A stretch of 43,379 nt of DNA from Flavobacteriales bacterium (GTDB taxonomy: Bacteria > Bacteroidota > Bacteroidia > Flavobacteriales_D > Crocinitomicaceae), in the NCBI GenBank assembly GCA_947463345.1, contig CANHSA010000003.1, positions 1 to 43,379 of the forward strand. The letters are read 5' to 3'. Within the stretch, counting starts at the first letter, position 1. Each line of letters opens with the position of its first letter. Under the pieces are notes generated by a model, which was given only the letters and a program-made list of their open reading frames with translations, made no database searches and had not been told where the DNA came from. Shown here piece by piece: positions 9,543 to 19,892 of this stretch. The position numbers and the translations under genes are program-made.

Positions 9543-9598
9543 TGTCAGCAAAACTGACAAAAAGACATTTGATTGCGGGAAATACCGATCAAAATGTC
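9543..9598. promoter_or_regulatory. Two further inverted repeats upstream of dnaK
   Basis: TGTCAG-CAAAA-CTGACA (9543-9559) and GACATTTGAT-N14-ATCAAAATGTC (9564-9598, one-nt bulge). Confidence 0.5.
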
Positions 9599-9666
9599 AT
9601 AAATCACTGCTGATTTTCGGATGGCACAATCATTGACTCAAGCAGACTATCAAAATTTAATTCAAA

Positions 9667-11571
9667 ATGGGAAAAATAATCGGAATCGACCTCGGAACAA
9701 CAAACTCTTGTGTTTCGGTCATGGAGGGTAATGAGCCAGTGGTCATTGCCAATGCTGAAGGAAAACGCACCACGCCTTCAGTTGTTGCATTTGTTGAGGG
9801 TGGCGAACGCAAAGTTGGTGACCCTGCAAAAAGACAAGCCATCACCAATCCTACAAAAACGATTTCTTCAATCAAGCGTTTCATGGGCTCTAGCTTCGAC
9901 GAATCTGCAAAAGAAGTATCGCGCATGCCATACCAAGTTGTCAAAGGCGACAACAACACGCCGCGTGTCAAAATAGACGACAGACTATACTCACCACAAG
10001 AAATCTCTGCCATGATTCTTCAAAAAATGAAGAAAACAGCCGAAGACTACCTTGGTCAAGAAGTGACTGAAGCAGTTGTAACTGTTCCGGCTTATTTCAA
10101 CGATGCGCAGCGTCAAGCCACTAAAGAAGCTGGTGAAATCGCAGGTTTAACCATCAAACGCATCATCAACGAGCCAACTGCAGCAGCACTTGCTTATGGC
10201 CTAGATAAAAAAGGTATCGACCAAAAAATCGTTGTATTCGACTTCGGTGGCGGAACCCACGACGTTTCCGTGCTCGAGCTCGGCGATGGCGTATTCGAAG
10301 TATTGTCTACAGACGGAGACACCCACCTCGGTGGCGACGACGTCGATGAAGCAATCATCTCTTGGTTAGCCGAAGAATTCAAGTCAGAAGAAGGTCTTGA
10401 TCTTCGTCAAGACCCAATGGCACTTCAGCGCTTGAAAGAAGCTGCTGAAAAAGCAAAAATCGAGTTGTCTTCTACAACAACTACAGAAATCAACTTGCCG
10501 TACATCATGCCAGTAAACGGCATTCCAAAACACCTTGTGCGCACCCTCCAACGCGCCAAGTTTGAACAGCTCATCTCTAGCATCGTCGAGCGCACAATTG
10601 CACCTTGCCGTTCTGCACTCTCCAATGCAAACTTGCAGCCTTCAGACATCGACGAAGTCATCTTAGTTGGTGGTTCTACGCGTATTCCAGTTATTCAAGA
10701 AGCTGTGGAGCGTTTCTTCGGAAAAGCGCCTTCTAAAGGTGTCAATCCAGATGAGGTGGTTGCCGTTGGTGCTGCTATTCAAGGTGGCGTACTTACAGGT
10801 GAAGTCAAAGACGTTCTTCTTTTAGATGTCATTCCACTTTCTTTAGGTATCGAAACAATGGGCGGCGTGTTCACCAAATTAATAGACGCGAACACTACCA
10901 TTCCTACCAAAAAATCAGAAGTATTCTCTACCGCTGCCGACAACCAGCCTTCTGTAGAAATTCACGTGTTGCAAGGTGAACGCGCAATGGCCAACGACAA
11001 CAAAACATTGGGTCGTTTCCAACTTACCGATATTCCGCCAGCGCAACGCGGTGTGCCACAAATCGAGGTTACTTTCGACATCGATGCGAACGGCATCATG
11101 AATATCTCTGCCAAAGACAAGGGAACTGGCAAGCAACAATCTATCAAAATTGAAGCTTCTAGCGGTTTGTCCGACGAAGAAATCCAACGCATGAAAGCAG
11201 AGGCAGAAGCCAATGCAGATGCCGACAACAAGCGCAGAGAAGAAGCAGAACTCATCAATAAAGCCGACTCACTCATCTTCCAGACAGAGCGTCAGTTGAA
11301 AGAATACGGTGATAAAATCCCTGCCGACAAAAAACAACCAATCGAAGATGCACTTGCTGCCTTGAAAACTGAATTCGAAGCCAAAAACATGGCCAATCTT
11401 CAGCCTGCCATGGACAAGCTCAACGAAGTATTCGGTTCTGCATCGCAAGATATGTACAATGCTGCAAACGCAGACGGCGCAAATGCTGGTGCTGCTGATG
11501 CAGATCAAAGTTCAGGCGCTGCTCACGACGAAGTAACCGACGTAGATTTCGAAGAAGTAAAGGATAAATAA
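9667..11571 (+). CDS. dnaK: Molecular chaperone DnaK (Hsp70)
   Basis: [27 protein letters not shown]..., full-length 634 aa, acidic C-terminus [14 protein letters not shown]. Confidence 0.99.
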   Translation: MGKIIGIDLGTTNSCVSVMEGNEPVVIANAEGKRTTPSVVAFVEGGERKVGDPAKRQAITNPTKTISSIKRFMGSSFDESAKEVSRMPYQVVKGDNNTPRVKIDDRLYSPQEISAMILQKMKKTAEDYLGQEVTEAVVTVPAYFNDAQRQATKEAGEIAGLTIKRIINEPTAAALAYGLDKKGIDQKIVVFDFGGGTHDVSVLELGDGVFEVLSTDGDTHLGGDDVDEAIISWLAEEFKSEEGLDLRQDPMALQRLKEAAEKAKIELSSTTTTEINLPYIMPVNGIPKHLVRTLQRAKFEQLISSIVERTIAPCRSALSNANLQPSDIDEVILVGGSTRIPVIQEAVERFFGKAPSKGVNPDEVVAVGAAIQGGVLTGEVKDVLLLDVIPLSLGIETMGGVFTKLIDANTTIPTKKSEVFSTAADNQPSVEIHVLQGERAMANDNKTLGRFQLTDIPPAQRGVPQIEVTFDIDANGIMNISAKDKGTGKQQSIKIEASSGLSDEEIQRMKAEAEANADADNKRREEAELINKADSLIFQTERQLKEYGDKIPADKKQPIEDALAALKTEFEAKNMANLQPAMDKLNEVFGSASQDMYNAANADGANAGAADADQSSGAAHDEVTDVDFEEVKDK

Positions 11572-11596
11572 TCCAAACCTTCAAAAGTTTATATGA

Positions 11597-11627
11597 AAAC
11601 ACCCGTTGAAAAACGGGTGTTTTTTTT
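11597..11627 (+). terminator. Intrinsic terminator after dnaK
   Basis: AAAACACCCGTT-GAAA-AACGGGTGTTTT followed by a T-tract. Confidence 0.92.
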
Positions 11628-11634
11628 ATTTTTG
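11627..11634 (+). promoter_or_regulatory. -7 box TATTTTTG, 3 nt before ATG 11638
   Basis: TTG (11606-11608)-N18-TATTTTTG-ccc-ATG; the -33-like TTG falls in the dnaK terminator loop. Confidence 0.55.
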
Positions 11635-11637
11635 CCC

Positions 11638-12417
11638 ATGCTCTACTCCAAATCCTTTTTACACCGAGATGCCACCGAATGGGTGGTGTTTGTCCATGGG
11701 GCAGGAGGGAGCTCTTCTATTTGGCACAAGCAGCTCAAAGATTTCTGTGAAAAACACAACGTGTTGGTGCTCGATTTACGCGGGCATGGCAAAAGCCAAA
11801 AAACAAGCGCTGAAACCAAGAAGTATTCCTTTGAACTTATTGCCAAAGACGTCATCGAACTCCTCGATCAAAAAGGCATTCACCAGGCACATTTTGTGGG
11901 GGTATCCTTAGGTTCTATCGTCATCAAAGCTTTGCGCACGCAGCGCCCCGATTTAGTCAAAAGCATGATTTTTGCTGGCGCCGTTACCAAACTCAATGTG
12001 CGTTCACGCGCCATTTTACGCGCTGGCCGCATACTTTACAGCGTGTTGCCACAAATGTCTTTGTACCGTTTAATGGCCCGCATCATGATGCCGCGCGCCA
12101 ATCACAAAGCATCGCGCCATTTATTTGTCAATGAAGCCAAAAAAGTGGTCGACAAAGAATTTCAGCGCTGGTTCAAGCTTACTGCGCGCTTAACGGCTTA
12201 TCTCACCCGCATCAATTCAACGCCCGAAACCATCCCCACTTTGTATGTCATGGGCGAACAAGACCACATGTTTTTGAATCCTGTACGCATTATCGTCAGT
12301 CAAGACATGGCCTCTGAGCTCCGCGTGGTGCCGGAATGCGGCCACGTGGTCAACTACGAGCAAGCCGAGACCTTCAATAGTTTGGCTTTGCAATTTATAT
12401 CGCGCCACTGCGCTTGA
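11638..12417 (+). CDS. Alpha/beta-fold hydrolase
   Basis: VVFVHGAGGSSSIWHKQL, LDLRGHGKS, GVSLGS nucleophile elbow, C-terminal VPECGHVVNYEQ. Start moved from 11593 to MLYSKSF because 11593-11637 is terminator and promoter. Confidence 0.88.
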   Translation: MLYSKSFLHRDATEWVVFVHGAGGSSSIWHKQLKDFCEKHNVLVLDLRGHGKSQKTSAETKKYSFELIAKDVIELLDQKGIHQAHFVGVSLGSIVIKALRTQRPDLVKSMIFAGAVTKLNVRSRAILRAGRILYSVLPQMSLYRLMARIMMPRANHKASRHLFVNEAKKVVDKEFQRWFKLTARLTAYLTRINSTPETIPTLYVMGEQDHMFLNPVRIIVSQDMASELRVVPECGHVVNYEQAETFNSLALQFISRHCA

Positions 12418-12496
12418 TTTTCATTTAATTAACATTCGACTTTCATTTTGTTAAAAAACAATCGGCCATACATGCCGCTGTCGACTGAATTTAACT

Positions 12497-12504
12497 TAAA
12501 TTTG
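12497..12504 (+). promoter_or_regulatory. -7 box TAAATTTG upstream of carB
   Basis: Consensus TAnnTTTG about 55 nt before the carB ATG. Confidence 0.5.
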
Positions 12505-12558
12505 TGCTCAATTTGCAGCGAAGGTTTCGCTCAAAGAAACTAGTAAATTGAAGCCCCT

Positions 12559-15375
12559 ATGCCTAAAGATCATTCGATCAAATCCGTCCTCATTATTGGT
12601 AGTGGTCCTATTGTAATTGGTCAAGCCTGTGAATTCGACTACTCTGGTTCTCAAGCAGCACGATCGCTGCGCGAAGAAGGAATCGAAGTTACGCTCATCA
12701 ATTCTAACCCGGCTACCATCATGACCGACAAGGTCGTTGCCGACAACGTCTATCTTCAGCCTTTAGAGCCAGAGAGCATTGTTAAAATTCTCGAAAACCA
12801 CCAAATAGATGCCGTTTTGCCAACCATGGGCGGTCAAACTGCGCTCAATCTTTGCATTCAATGCGACGAAATGGGCATTTGGGAGAAACACAATGTGCGC
12901 ATTATTGGTGTCGATATCAACGCCATTGAAATCACCGAAAACCGCGAGGCATTTCGCGAACTTATGCTCAAAATTGGCGTGCCAATGGCACCACAAAAAA
13001 CAGCTAAGTCCTTTTTAGAAGGCAAGGAAATTGCCCAAGAATTTGGTTTTCCGCTTTGTATCCGCCCTTCCTATACTTTAGGTGGTTCCGGAGCAAGTAT
13101 CTTACACGAACCCAAAGAATTCGATAACCTCTTAGAGCGCGGCTTGCAGTTGTCACCGATCCACGAGGTCATGATCGATAAAGCGCTTTTGGGCTGGAAA
13201 GAATACGAACTCGAGCTCTTGCGCGATGCCAACGACAACGTCGTGATCATCTGCTCGATCGAAAACTTCGACCCAATGGGTATACACACCGGCGACTCCA
13301 TCACGGTGGCGCCCGCCATGACCCTCTCCGATACCACCTTCCAAAAAATGCGCGATATGGCCATCAACATGATGCGCTCTATCGGTAATTTTGCCGGCGG
13401 ATGCAACGTGCAGTTTGCCGTTTCTCCCGATGCCAACGAAGACATCATCGCTATTGAAATCAATCCGCGCGTTTCTCGCTCTTCTGCATTGGCTTCCAAA
13501 GCAACGGGTTATCCAATTGCCAAAATTGCTTCCAAACTCGCCATTGGTTACCACCTCAACGAGCTCAGCAACCAAATTACCAAAACAACCTCCGCGCTTT
13601 TCGAACCAACCCTCGACTACGTCATTGTCAAAATTCCACGTTGGAATTTCAATAAATTCCCAGGTACCAATCGCCAACTTGGTCTTCAAATGAAGTCAGT
13701 AGGTGAGGTCATGGGTATTGGGCGTAGTTTTCAAGAAGCCTTGCAAAAAGCCTGTCAGTCCTTAGAAATCAACCGCAATGGTTTGGGTGCCGACGGCAAA
13801 GAGCTCACCAATCAAAACGAAATCCTTCATTCCTTAGAATTTGCGAGCTGGAATCGCTTGTTCCATATTTACGATGCGATCAAATTAGGTATTCCCTTCA
13901 AAACCATCGTCGAAAAAACCAAAATCGACATCTGGTTCTTGAAGCAAATCGAAGACCTCATCAAGCTCGAACGCAAAATCGAGAAATTTCATTTAGAAAA
14001 CCTCCCGCAAGAGCTCCTTTTCGAAGCCAAGCAAAAAGGCTACGCAGACCGTCAAATTGCACACCTCTTGCGTTGCCTAGAGTCCGAAGTCGCTATCAAG
14101 CGCAAAGACCTCGGCATCAACCGCGTTTACAAACTTGTAGACACCTGCGCAGCTGAGTTTGAAGCCCTCACGCCCTACTATTATTCTACCTTCGAATACG
14201 AAAACGAAAGTGTAGTCAGTGAGCGTCCAAAAGTAGTAGTATTGGGTTCGGGCCCTAACCGCATTGGCCAAGGTATCGAATTCGATTATTCTTGTGTGCA
14301 CGGCGTTCTAGCTGCCAAAGAATGCGGCTACGAAACCATCATGATCAACTGCAACCCCGAGACCGTCTCCACCGACTTCGACACCGCCGACAAACTCTAC
14401 TTCGAGCCGGTGTTCTGGGAGCACATCTACGACATCATCCAACACGAAAAGCCAATTGGCGTTATTGTACAGCTCGGTGGTCAAACCGCACTCAAACTCG
14501 CCGAAAAACTCCAACGCTACGGCATTCCAATTCTCGGTACTTCTTACGAGGCCCTAGATTTAGCCGAAGACCGCGGACGTTTCTCTAAATTACTCGAGAA
14601 AAACAATGTTCCGTTCCCAAAATACGGCGTTGTAGAAAGCGCAGAACAAGCCATCGAACTTTCAGAAGAACTTGGCTTTCCGCTTCTAGTGCGTCCTTCG
14701 TATGTATTGGGTGGGCAAAAAATGAAAATCGTCATCAACAAAGAGGAGCTAGAGCACCACGTCGTGGACATCCTCAACGAAATGGGCAACAACCAAATCT
14801 TATTAGACCATTTTATTGGTGGCGCAATTGAGGCCGAGGCCGATGCCATCTGCGACGGTGAAAACGTCTACATCATTGGCATCATGCAGCATATCGAGCC
14901 GGCAGGTATCCACTCCGGCGATTCCTATGCGGTTTTACCTCCCTACAATCTTGGCGACTTCGTGATCACTCAAATCGAAGACATCACCAAAAAAATTGCC
15001 GTAGAGCTCAGAACAGTCGGCTTGCTCAATATCCAATTTGCCATCAAAGACGACAAAGTCTACGTCATTGAAGCCAATCCAAGAGCTTCGCGTACGGTTC
15101 CGTTCATTGCCAAAGCCTACGACGAACCCTACGTCAACTACGCTACTAAAGTCATGCTCGGCCACAACAAAGTCACTGACTTTAACTTCCAGCCGCGCAA
15201 AGAAGGCTACGCCATCAAAATACCCGTTTTCTCTTACGAGAAATTCCCTGATGTAAAGAAAGAATTAGGTCCAGAAATGAAATCTACCGGTGAGGCCATT
15301 CGCTTTATCAAAGATTTAAAAGATCCGTTCTTTACCAAAATATACTCAGAGCGAAATATGCACCTTTCGCGTTAA
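12559..15375 (+). CDS. carB: Carbamoyl-phosphate synthase large subunit
   Basis: Duplicated ATP-grasp halves; SVLIIGSGPIVIGQACEFDYSG and VVVLGSGPNRIGQGIEFDYSCVH. Confidence 0.99.
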   Translation: MPKDHSIKSVLIIGSGPIVIGQACEFDYSGSQAARSLREEGIEVTLINSNPATIMTDKVVADNVYLQPLEPESIVKILENHQIDAVLPTMGGQTALNLCIQCDEMGIWEKHNVRIIGVDINAIEITENREAFRELMLKIGVPMAPQKTAKSFLEGKEIAQEFGFPLCIRPSYTLGGSGASILHEPKEFDNLLERGLQLSPIHEVMIDKALLGWKEYELELLRDANDNVVIICSIENFDPMGIHTGDSITVAPAMTLSDTTFQKMRDMAINMMRSIGNFAGGCNVQFAVSPDANEDIIAIEINPRVSRSSALASKATGYPIAKIASKLAIGYHLNELSNQITKTTSALFEPTLDYVIVKIPRWNFNKFPGTNRQLGLQMKSVGEVMGIGRSFQEALQKACQSLEINRNGLGADGKELTNQNEILHSLEFASWNRLFHIYDAIKLGIPFKTIVEKTKIDIWFLKQIEDLIKLERKIEKFHLENLPQELLFEAKQKGYADRQIAHLLRCLESEVAIKRKDLGINRVYKLVDTCAAEFEALTPYYYSTFEYENESVVSERPKVVVLGSGPNRIGQGIEFDYSCVHGVLAAKECGYETIMINCNPETVSTDFDTADKLYFEPVFWEHIYDIIQHEKPIGVIVQLGGQTALKLAEKLQRYGIPILGTSYEALDLAEDRGRFSKLLEKNNVPFPKYGVVESAEQAIELSEELGFPLLVRPSYVLGGQKMKIVINKEELEHHVVDILNEMGNNQILLDHFIGGAIEAEADAICDGENVYIIGIMQHIEPAGIHSGDSYAVLPPYNLGDFVITQIEDITKKIAVELRTVGLLNIQFAIKDDKVYVIEANPRASRTVPFIAKAYDEPYVNYATKVMLGHNKVTDFNFQPRKEGYAIKIPVFSYEKFPDVKKELGPEMKSTGEAIRFIKDLKDPFFTKIYSERNMHLSR

Positions 15376-15382
15376 GTTTCCT

Positions 15383-15412
15383 GCCGTGGTCTTTTATTAG
15401 GCCACGGCTTTT
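15383..15412 (+). terminator. Intrinsic terminator after carB
   Basis: GCCGTGG (15383-15389) / CCACGGC (15402-15408) followed by TTTT. Confidence 0.75.
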
Positions 15413-15414
15413 CG

Positions 15415-15422
15415 TATATTTG
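15415..15422 (+). promoter_or_regulatory. -7 box TATATTTG, 4 nt before ATG 15427
   Basis: TATATTTG-ttag-ATG. Confidence 0.6.
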
Positions 15423-15426
15423 TTAG

Positions 15427-16398
15427 ATGCAGCGCCTAGACGACATCACCGCACCCATTCAGCAAGAATTACTCGATTTTGAAATCCACTTTCAAAACGC
15501 GATGCACGCCGATGTCGCCCTGCTAGACAAAGTCACCAGCTATATCGTCAAACGCAAGGGCAAGCAGTTGCGTCCTATGTTCGTTTTTCTGAGCGCCAAA
15601 ATGCTCGGCGATATCAACCCCATTACTTTTGACGCCACTACACTTGTAGAGCTTTTACACACTGCCACCCTTGTCCACGACGACGTCGTCGACGACGCTG
15701 CTGAACGCCGCGGTTTTTTCTCTGTCAATGCACTCTGGAAAAACAAAATCGCGGTGCTTGTTGGCGACTACATGCTCTCGCGTATTTTGCTTATTTCCAT
15801 TGAAAAGCGCAACCTTGACCTCCTTGAAATTGTTGCGCGTGCTGTCCAAGAAATGTCAGAAGGCGAGCTGCTTCAAATTGAAAAAGCCCGTCACCTCGAC
15901 ATCACCGAAGAGGTCTATTACGAGGTCATCCGCAAAAAAACTGCATCGCTCATTGCCACTTGCTGCGAGGCCGGTGCCCTTAGTGTGGGCGCACAGGCAG
16001 AACGTGCTCGAATGCGCGAGTTTGGCGAACTCATAGGCCTCGCTTTTCAAATCAAAGACGACATCTTTGACTACGGCACCGGTGAGCATATCGGCAAGCC
16101 AACCGGCATCGATATCCGCGAGCAAAAAATGACACTCCCGCTCATCTATGCCTTGCAAAATGCCCCAGTTGCTATTCAAAAAGAACTGCGTTACATCATC
16201 AAAAACGAATACGACGTGAGTCACCGCGTACAGCGTGCCATTCAACTAGTTTGGGAATCCGGTGGGGTACAATACGCACAAAAACGCATGGAGACTTTAG
16301 CTGCTCAGGCCTTAGAAATTTTAAGTGCTTACCCCGATAGCCCTGCAAAAGCTTCGTTAATAGGCTTGGTGGCCTACACCATGAACCGCGAAAAATAA
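15427..16398 (+). CDS. Polyprenyl (trans-isoprenyl) diphosphate synthase
   Basis: KGKQLRPMFVFLSAK, LVHDDVVDDAAERRG first DDxxD, IKDDIFDY second motif. Confidence 0.95.
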   Translation: MQRLDDITAPIQQELLDFEIHFQNAMHADVALLDKVTSYIVKRKGKQLRPMFVFLSAKMLGDINPITFDATTLVELLHTATLVHDDVVDDAAERRGFFSVNALWKNKIAVLVGDYMLSRILLISIEKRNLDLLEIVARAVQEMSEGELLQIEKARHLDITEEVYYEVIRKKTASLIATCCEAGALSVGAQAERARMREFGELIGLAFQIKDDIFDYGTGEHIGKPTGIDIREQKMTLPLIYALQNAPVAIQKELRYIIKNEYDVSHRVQRAIQLVWESGGVQYAQKRMETLAAQALEILSAYPDSPAKASLIGLVAYTMNREK

Positions 16399-16402
16399 TT
16401 CC

Positions 16403-16807
16403 ATGAAATACTTTCTAACCCTACTTCTTGTCCTTTTAACCATTACCTTGCCTTCTTGCACAGACAAAAAAAGCAAAGAAACCACCAAGCAAGTGGCTCC
16501 AGAAGACCTCGTCGAAATCAAAGATGGCCACTACAAAGAATGGTATCCCGGTAAAAAACAAATGAAATACCAAGGTGAACTCAACCAAAAAGGAGACCGC
16601 GAAGGCAAATGGAATTTCTACAGTGAAAAAGGAACCTTGCTTTCTTTTACATTTTACGCTGCAGGCAAGAAGAACGGCTATTCAGTAGTGAAATATCCAA
16701 ACGGTAAAATTCACTACTACGGCGCTTACAAAGACGATCAAATGGTCGGTGAATGGATTACCTACGACCAACAAGGACAGAAAACCATTAAAAACTTCAA
16801 TCCTTAA
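16403..16807 (+). CDS. MORN-like/YwqK-type repeat lipoprotein
   Basis: Lipobox-like LPSC; repeats KEWYPGKKQMKYQGELNQKGDREGKWNFYSEKG, GEWITYDQQGQ. Confidence 0.7.
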   Translation: MKYFLTLLLVLLTITLPSCTDKKSKETTKQVAPEDLVEIKDGHYKEWYPGKKQMKYQGELNQKGDREGKWNFYSEKGTLLSFTFYAAGKKNGYSVVKYPNGKIHYYGAYKDDQMVGEWITYDQQGQKTIKNFNP

Positions 16808-18766
16808 ATGAGTAAAATTCCGCCGCATATTGTTGATCAAATTCTACAGACCGCCCGCATTGAAGAGGTGATCGGAGAATTTGTGCAACTCAAGCGCGCG
16901 GGTTCTAACCTCAAAGGCCTTAGCCCCTTCACCGACGAAAAAACACCGTCTTTTGTCGTTTCTCCTGCCAAGCAAATCTTTAAATGTTTTTCTACAGGAA
17001 AGGGCGGTAACGCTGCGAGTTTTTTAATGGAAAAAGAGCACTTCAGCTACCCCGAAGCACTTCGATGGTTGGCCAAGCGCTACAACATCGAAGTACCAGA
17101 AGAGCGCGAAGCCACCGCCGAGGAACTCGCTGCACTCAATGAACGCGAGAGCTTCCTGATCATCAATGAGTTTGCCAAAAACACTTTTTCCGAAATGCTG
17201 CTCAACTCGCAAGAGGGAAAGGCCATCGGTTTATCGTATTTTGAAGAACGCGGTTTTACGCGCGCTACCATCGACAAATTCCAACTCGGCTACTGCCTCA
17301 ACACGGGCTCTGCTTTTACCGACCTCGCACTAGATAAAGGATACAATAAAGATTACCTCGAGGCCATTGGCCTCACCAAATCAAAAGACGAACGCACCTT
17401 CGACTTCTTCAAAGGCCGCGTTATGTTCCCAATTCACAGCGTTTCAGGCCGTGTCTTAGGCTTCGGAGGCCGCACCTTGCTTTCCGATAAGAAAGTTGCC
17501 AAATACTTTAACTCTCCCGAGAGTATCATTTACAATAAGAGCGAGATCCTCTATGGCTTGTATTTTGCCAAAGGAGATATCGTCAAATACAACGAATGTT
17601 TGCTTTGTGAGGGCTATACCGACGTTATTAGCATGCACCAAGCGGGCATCCAAAACGTCGTTTCTTCTTCGGGTACATCATTAACAAAAGAACAAGTCAA
17701 ATTAGTCAGTCGCTACACCAAGAACCTCACCATTCTCTACGATGGCGATGCAGCAGGTATCAAAGCCAGTTTCCGCGGTATCGATCTCATTTTAGAAGAA
17801 GGCCTCAATGTAAAAGTGGTACTTTTTCCCGATGGCGAAGACCCCGACTCCTTTTCTAAATCGAGGTCCTCGGCCGAATTAAGCGCTTACATCGCTAGTC
17901 ACAAACAAGATTTCATTTCTTTCAAGGCCAGCATCTTACTTGCCGATGGCGGCAACGACCCAATTCTCAGGGCCGGGCTCATCAAAGACATCGTGCATTC
18001 TGTTTCACTCATTCCAGATCAAATCACGCGCTCTGTCTACGTACAACAGCTCGCGCAACAATTCGATATATCGGAGTCTATTGTGCAGTCTGAATTGCTC
18101 AATTTGCGCAAGTCTGCTATGGCCAAAACCTATCAGGACCCTGCAATTGGCGCAATTGAACTCCCCAAAAACCCTGCTCCACAATCCCTAGAAGCGTCCT
18201 CAGAAACAGCGCTTGACCACACCATTTTTGAAGCCGAACTCATTCGGGTACTCATCAAATACGGAACCCGAGCCCTCATTTGGCAAGAACCAGGACAGCC
18301 CGAAACACAAACGAGCGTCATCGAACTCATTGTCCATGAACTTCAAAAAGACGAACTCTTTTTTGAAACACCGCTCTACGAAGAAATATACCGCATCTTT
18401 GAAAAAGGAGCTTTAGAAGAGCAGACACTCTATGAATCAAGTTACTTTTTGCGTCACGAAAACCAGCAAATTGTCCAATTTGTAGCCGACATCGAAGCCC
18501 ACGAACAAGAACTGAGTCATAACTGGGTGGCGCGCTACAAAATCCAAACGAAGTCTGAATCCGACGACCTCTATCAAACGGTTGTTCAGGTCATCTACCG
18601 CTTTAAACTCGCCTTTGTCGAGCAAAAAATCAATAAAATCCGCACTGAATTAGCGCAAGACACCTTAAAAGAAGACGACCTTCTTTTGGCCCTTGGCGAA
18701 CTCGTGAGCTTAGAAAAGGTCAAGATGCTGCTCTCAGAACAAATCGGTATTACCTTAATTCGCTAA
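16808..18766 (+). CDS. dnaG: DNA primase DnaG
   Basis: CHC2-like N-terminus (degenerate ligands), LLCEGYTDVISMHQAG and YDGDAAGIKAS TOPRIM motifs. Confidence 0.97.
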   Translation: MSKIPPHIVDQILQTARIEEVIGEFVQLKRAGSNLKGLSPFTDEKTPSFVVSPAKQIFKCFSTGKGGNAASFLMEKEHFSYPEALRWLAKRYNIEVPEEREATAEELAALNERESFLIINEFAKNTFSEMLLNSQEGKAIGLSYFEERGFTRATIDKFQLGYCLNTGSAFTDLALDKGYNKDYLEAIGLTKSKDERTFDFFKGRVMFPIHSVSGRVLGFGGRTLLSDKKVAKYFNSPESIIYNKSEILYGLYFAKGDIVKYNECLLCEGYTDVISMHQAGIQNVVSSSGTSLTKEQVKLVSRYTKNLTILYDGDAAGIKASFRGIDLILEEGLNVKVVLFPDGEDPDSFSKSRSSAELSAYIASHKQDFISFKASILLADGGNDPILRAGLIKDIVHSVSLIPDQITRSVYVQQLAQQFDISESIVQSELLNLRKSAMAKTYQDPAIGAIELPKNPAPQSLEASSETALDHTIFEAELIRVLIKYGTRALIWQEPGQPETQTSVIELIVHELQKDELFFETPLYEEIYRIFEKGALEEQTLYESSYFLRHENQQIVQFVADIEAHEQELSHNWVARYKIQTKSESDDLYQTVVQVIYRFKLAFVEQKINKIRTELAQDTLKEDDLLLALGELVSLEKVKMLLSEQIGITLIR

Positions 18767-18767
18767 T

Positions 18768-19892
18768 ATGTTTGCAGAAACTCTTTTTTATATTGGCCCT
18801 TACAAGATTTGTTTCTGGAATCTCATTTTTTTATTACTTATTTTTTTAACGGCAGCTATTTTGCGTCGTTTGGTTCATAAAGCCTTAAAGGGCTATGTGA
18901 AAAGCGCCAATCTTCAGCTAGAAGCCAAACAAATGGCTCGCTTAAGGCTCGTGAGTCAGAGCGTTTATTTATTGGCAATTTATGTCGCTATCTTAAGTTT
19001 TCGCTACAACAACGGACACGTTACTTTCAATGATTTTCTGCGCTTTAAACTCCTTTCTTTTGACAGCTTTAAAATAGATTTTGCAGACATCTTAATTGTT
19101 ATTTCTGTTTTTTTTGGTACCAAAATCGCAACCAACCTTACCAAACTCTATTTTGCGCGCCGCTTCAAAAACAACCCCAACATCGATGCCGGCACTGAAT
19201 TTGTCTACAATCAGCTGGCCAAATACTTCATTTACGTCAGTTCCATCCTGCTTTGTTTCAAGCTGCTCGGCATCGACCTCATGATTTTACTGACCAGCTC
19301 TGTTGGTTTATTGGTTGGATTAGGTTTAGGCTTGCAAGACGTTTTCAAAGACATGATAGCTGGTATTGTCTTGCTTTTCGAGGGTAATTTAAGGGTTGGT
19401 GATATCGTCGAGATCAACGGGAAAACCAAAACAGCTGCACACAGCAACGAGTCAATGGTCGCCAAAATTGTCAAGATCAATGTGCGCACCACTCAAATCC
19501 AGACACGCGAGGGAAACGTGCTTATTATTCCCAATACGCACCTCACCCAAGACCGCATCGAAAATTGGAGTCATGGCTCAGAACTGACCCGCTTTACGAT
19601 CAAATTGGCGGTGGCCTATGGTGCCGACCTCTCCTTAATTGAACGTTTGCTCAAGCAGGCAGCCTTAGCACATCCGAAAGTCAAAAAAAACAACCCTGTC
19701 ATGGTGAGGCTCGCCGATTTTGGCGATGCCGGCCTAGAGCTCGAACTCGTCTTTTGGGCAGATCAAAGCTGGGATATCAACAATTATAAGTCTGAAATCA
19801 GGTTTGAAATTGACCGTCTTTTTAGAGCGTATTCCATTGAAATTCCGTTTCCGCAGCGCGTGCTGCATCAGGCGCCTCAGCGCAATTCGTAG
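18768..19892 (+). CDS. MscS-family mechanosensitive ion channel
   Basis: Multi-TM N-terminus; [43 protein letters not shown]. Confidence 0.92.
   Translation: MFAETLFYIGPYKICFWNLIFLLLIFLTAAILRRLVHKALKGYVKSANLQLEAKQMARLRLVSQSVYLLAIYVAILSFRYNNGHVTFNDFLRFKLLSFDSFKIDFADILIVISVFFGTKIATNLTKLYFARRFKNNPNIDAGTEFVYNQLAKYFIYVSSILLCFKLLGIDLMILLTSSVGLLVGLGLGLQDVFKDMIAGIVLLFEGNLRVGDIVEINGKTKTAAHSNESMVAKIVKINVRTTQIQTREGNVLIIPNTHLTQDRIENWSHGSELTRFTIKLAVAYGADLSLIERLLKQAALAHPKVKKNNPVMVRLADFGDAGLELELVFWADQSWDINNYKSEIRFEIDRLFRAYSIEIPFPQRVLHQAPQRNS

Noticed and set aside
9569-9592. TTGAT...ATCAA as a classical FNR box
   Set aside because: Spacer is 14 nt rather than 4 nt; kept only as a generic inverted repeat.
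11593-11637. N-terminal extension of the alpha/beta hydrolase (start at 11593)
   Set aside because: This segment is the dnaK terminator hairpin plus a TAnnTTTG box; ATG 11638 is more credible.
13153-13689. 178-aa antisense ORF inside carB (also 13071..13499, 14308..14514 and similar)
   Set aside because: Shadow ORFs opposite a strongly conserved, unbroken carB; no recognisable protein and no promoter.
16403-16807. YwqK-type 'antitoxin' as part of a toxin-antitoxin system
   Set aside because: Lipoprotein with MORN-like repeats between a prenyl synthase and dnaG; no toxin partner adjacent.
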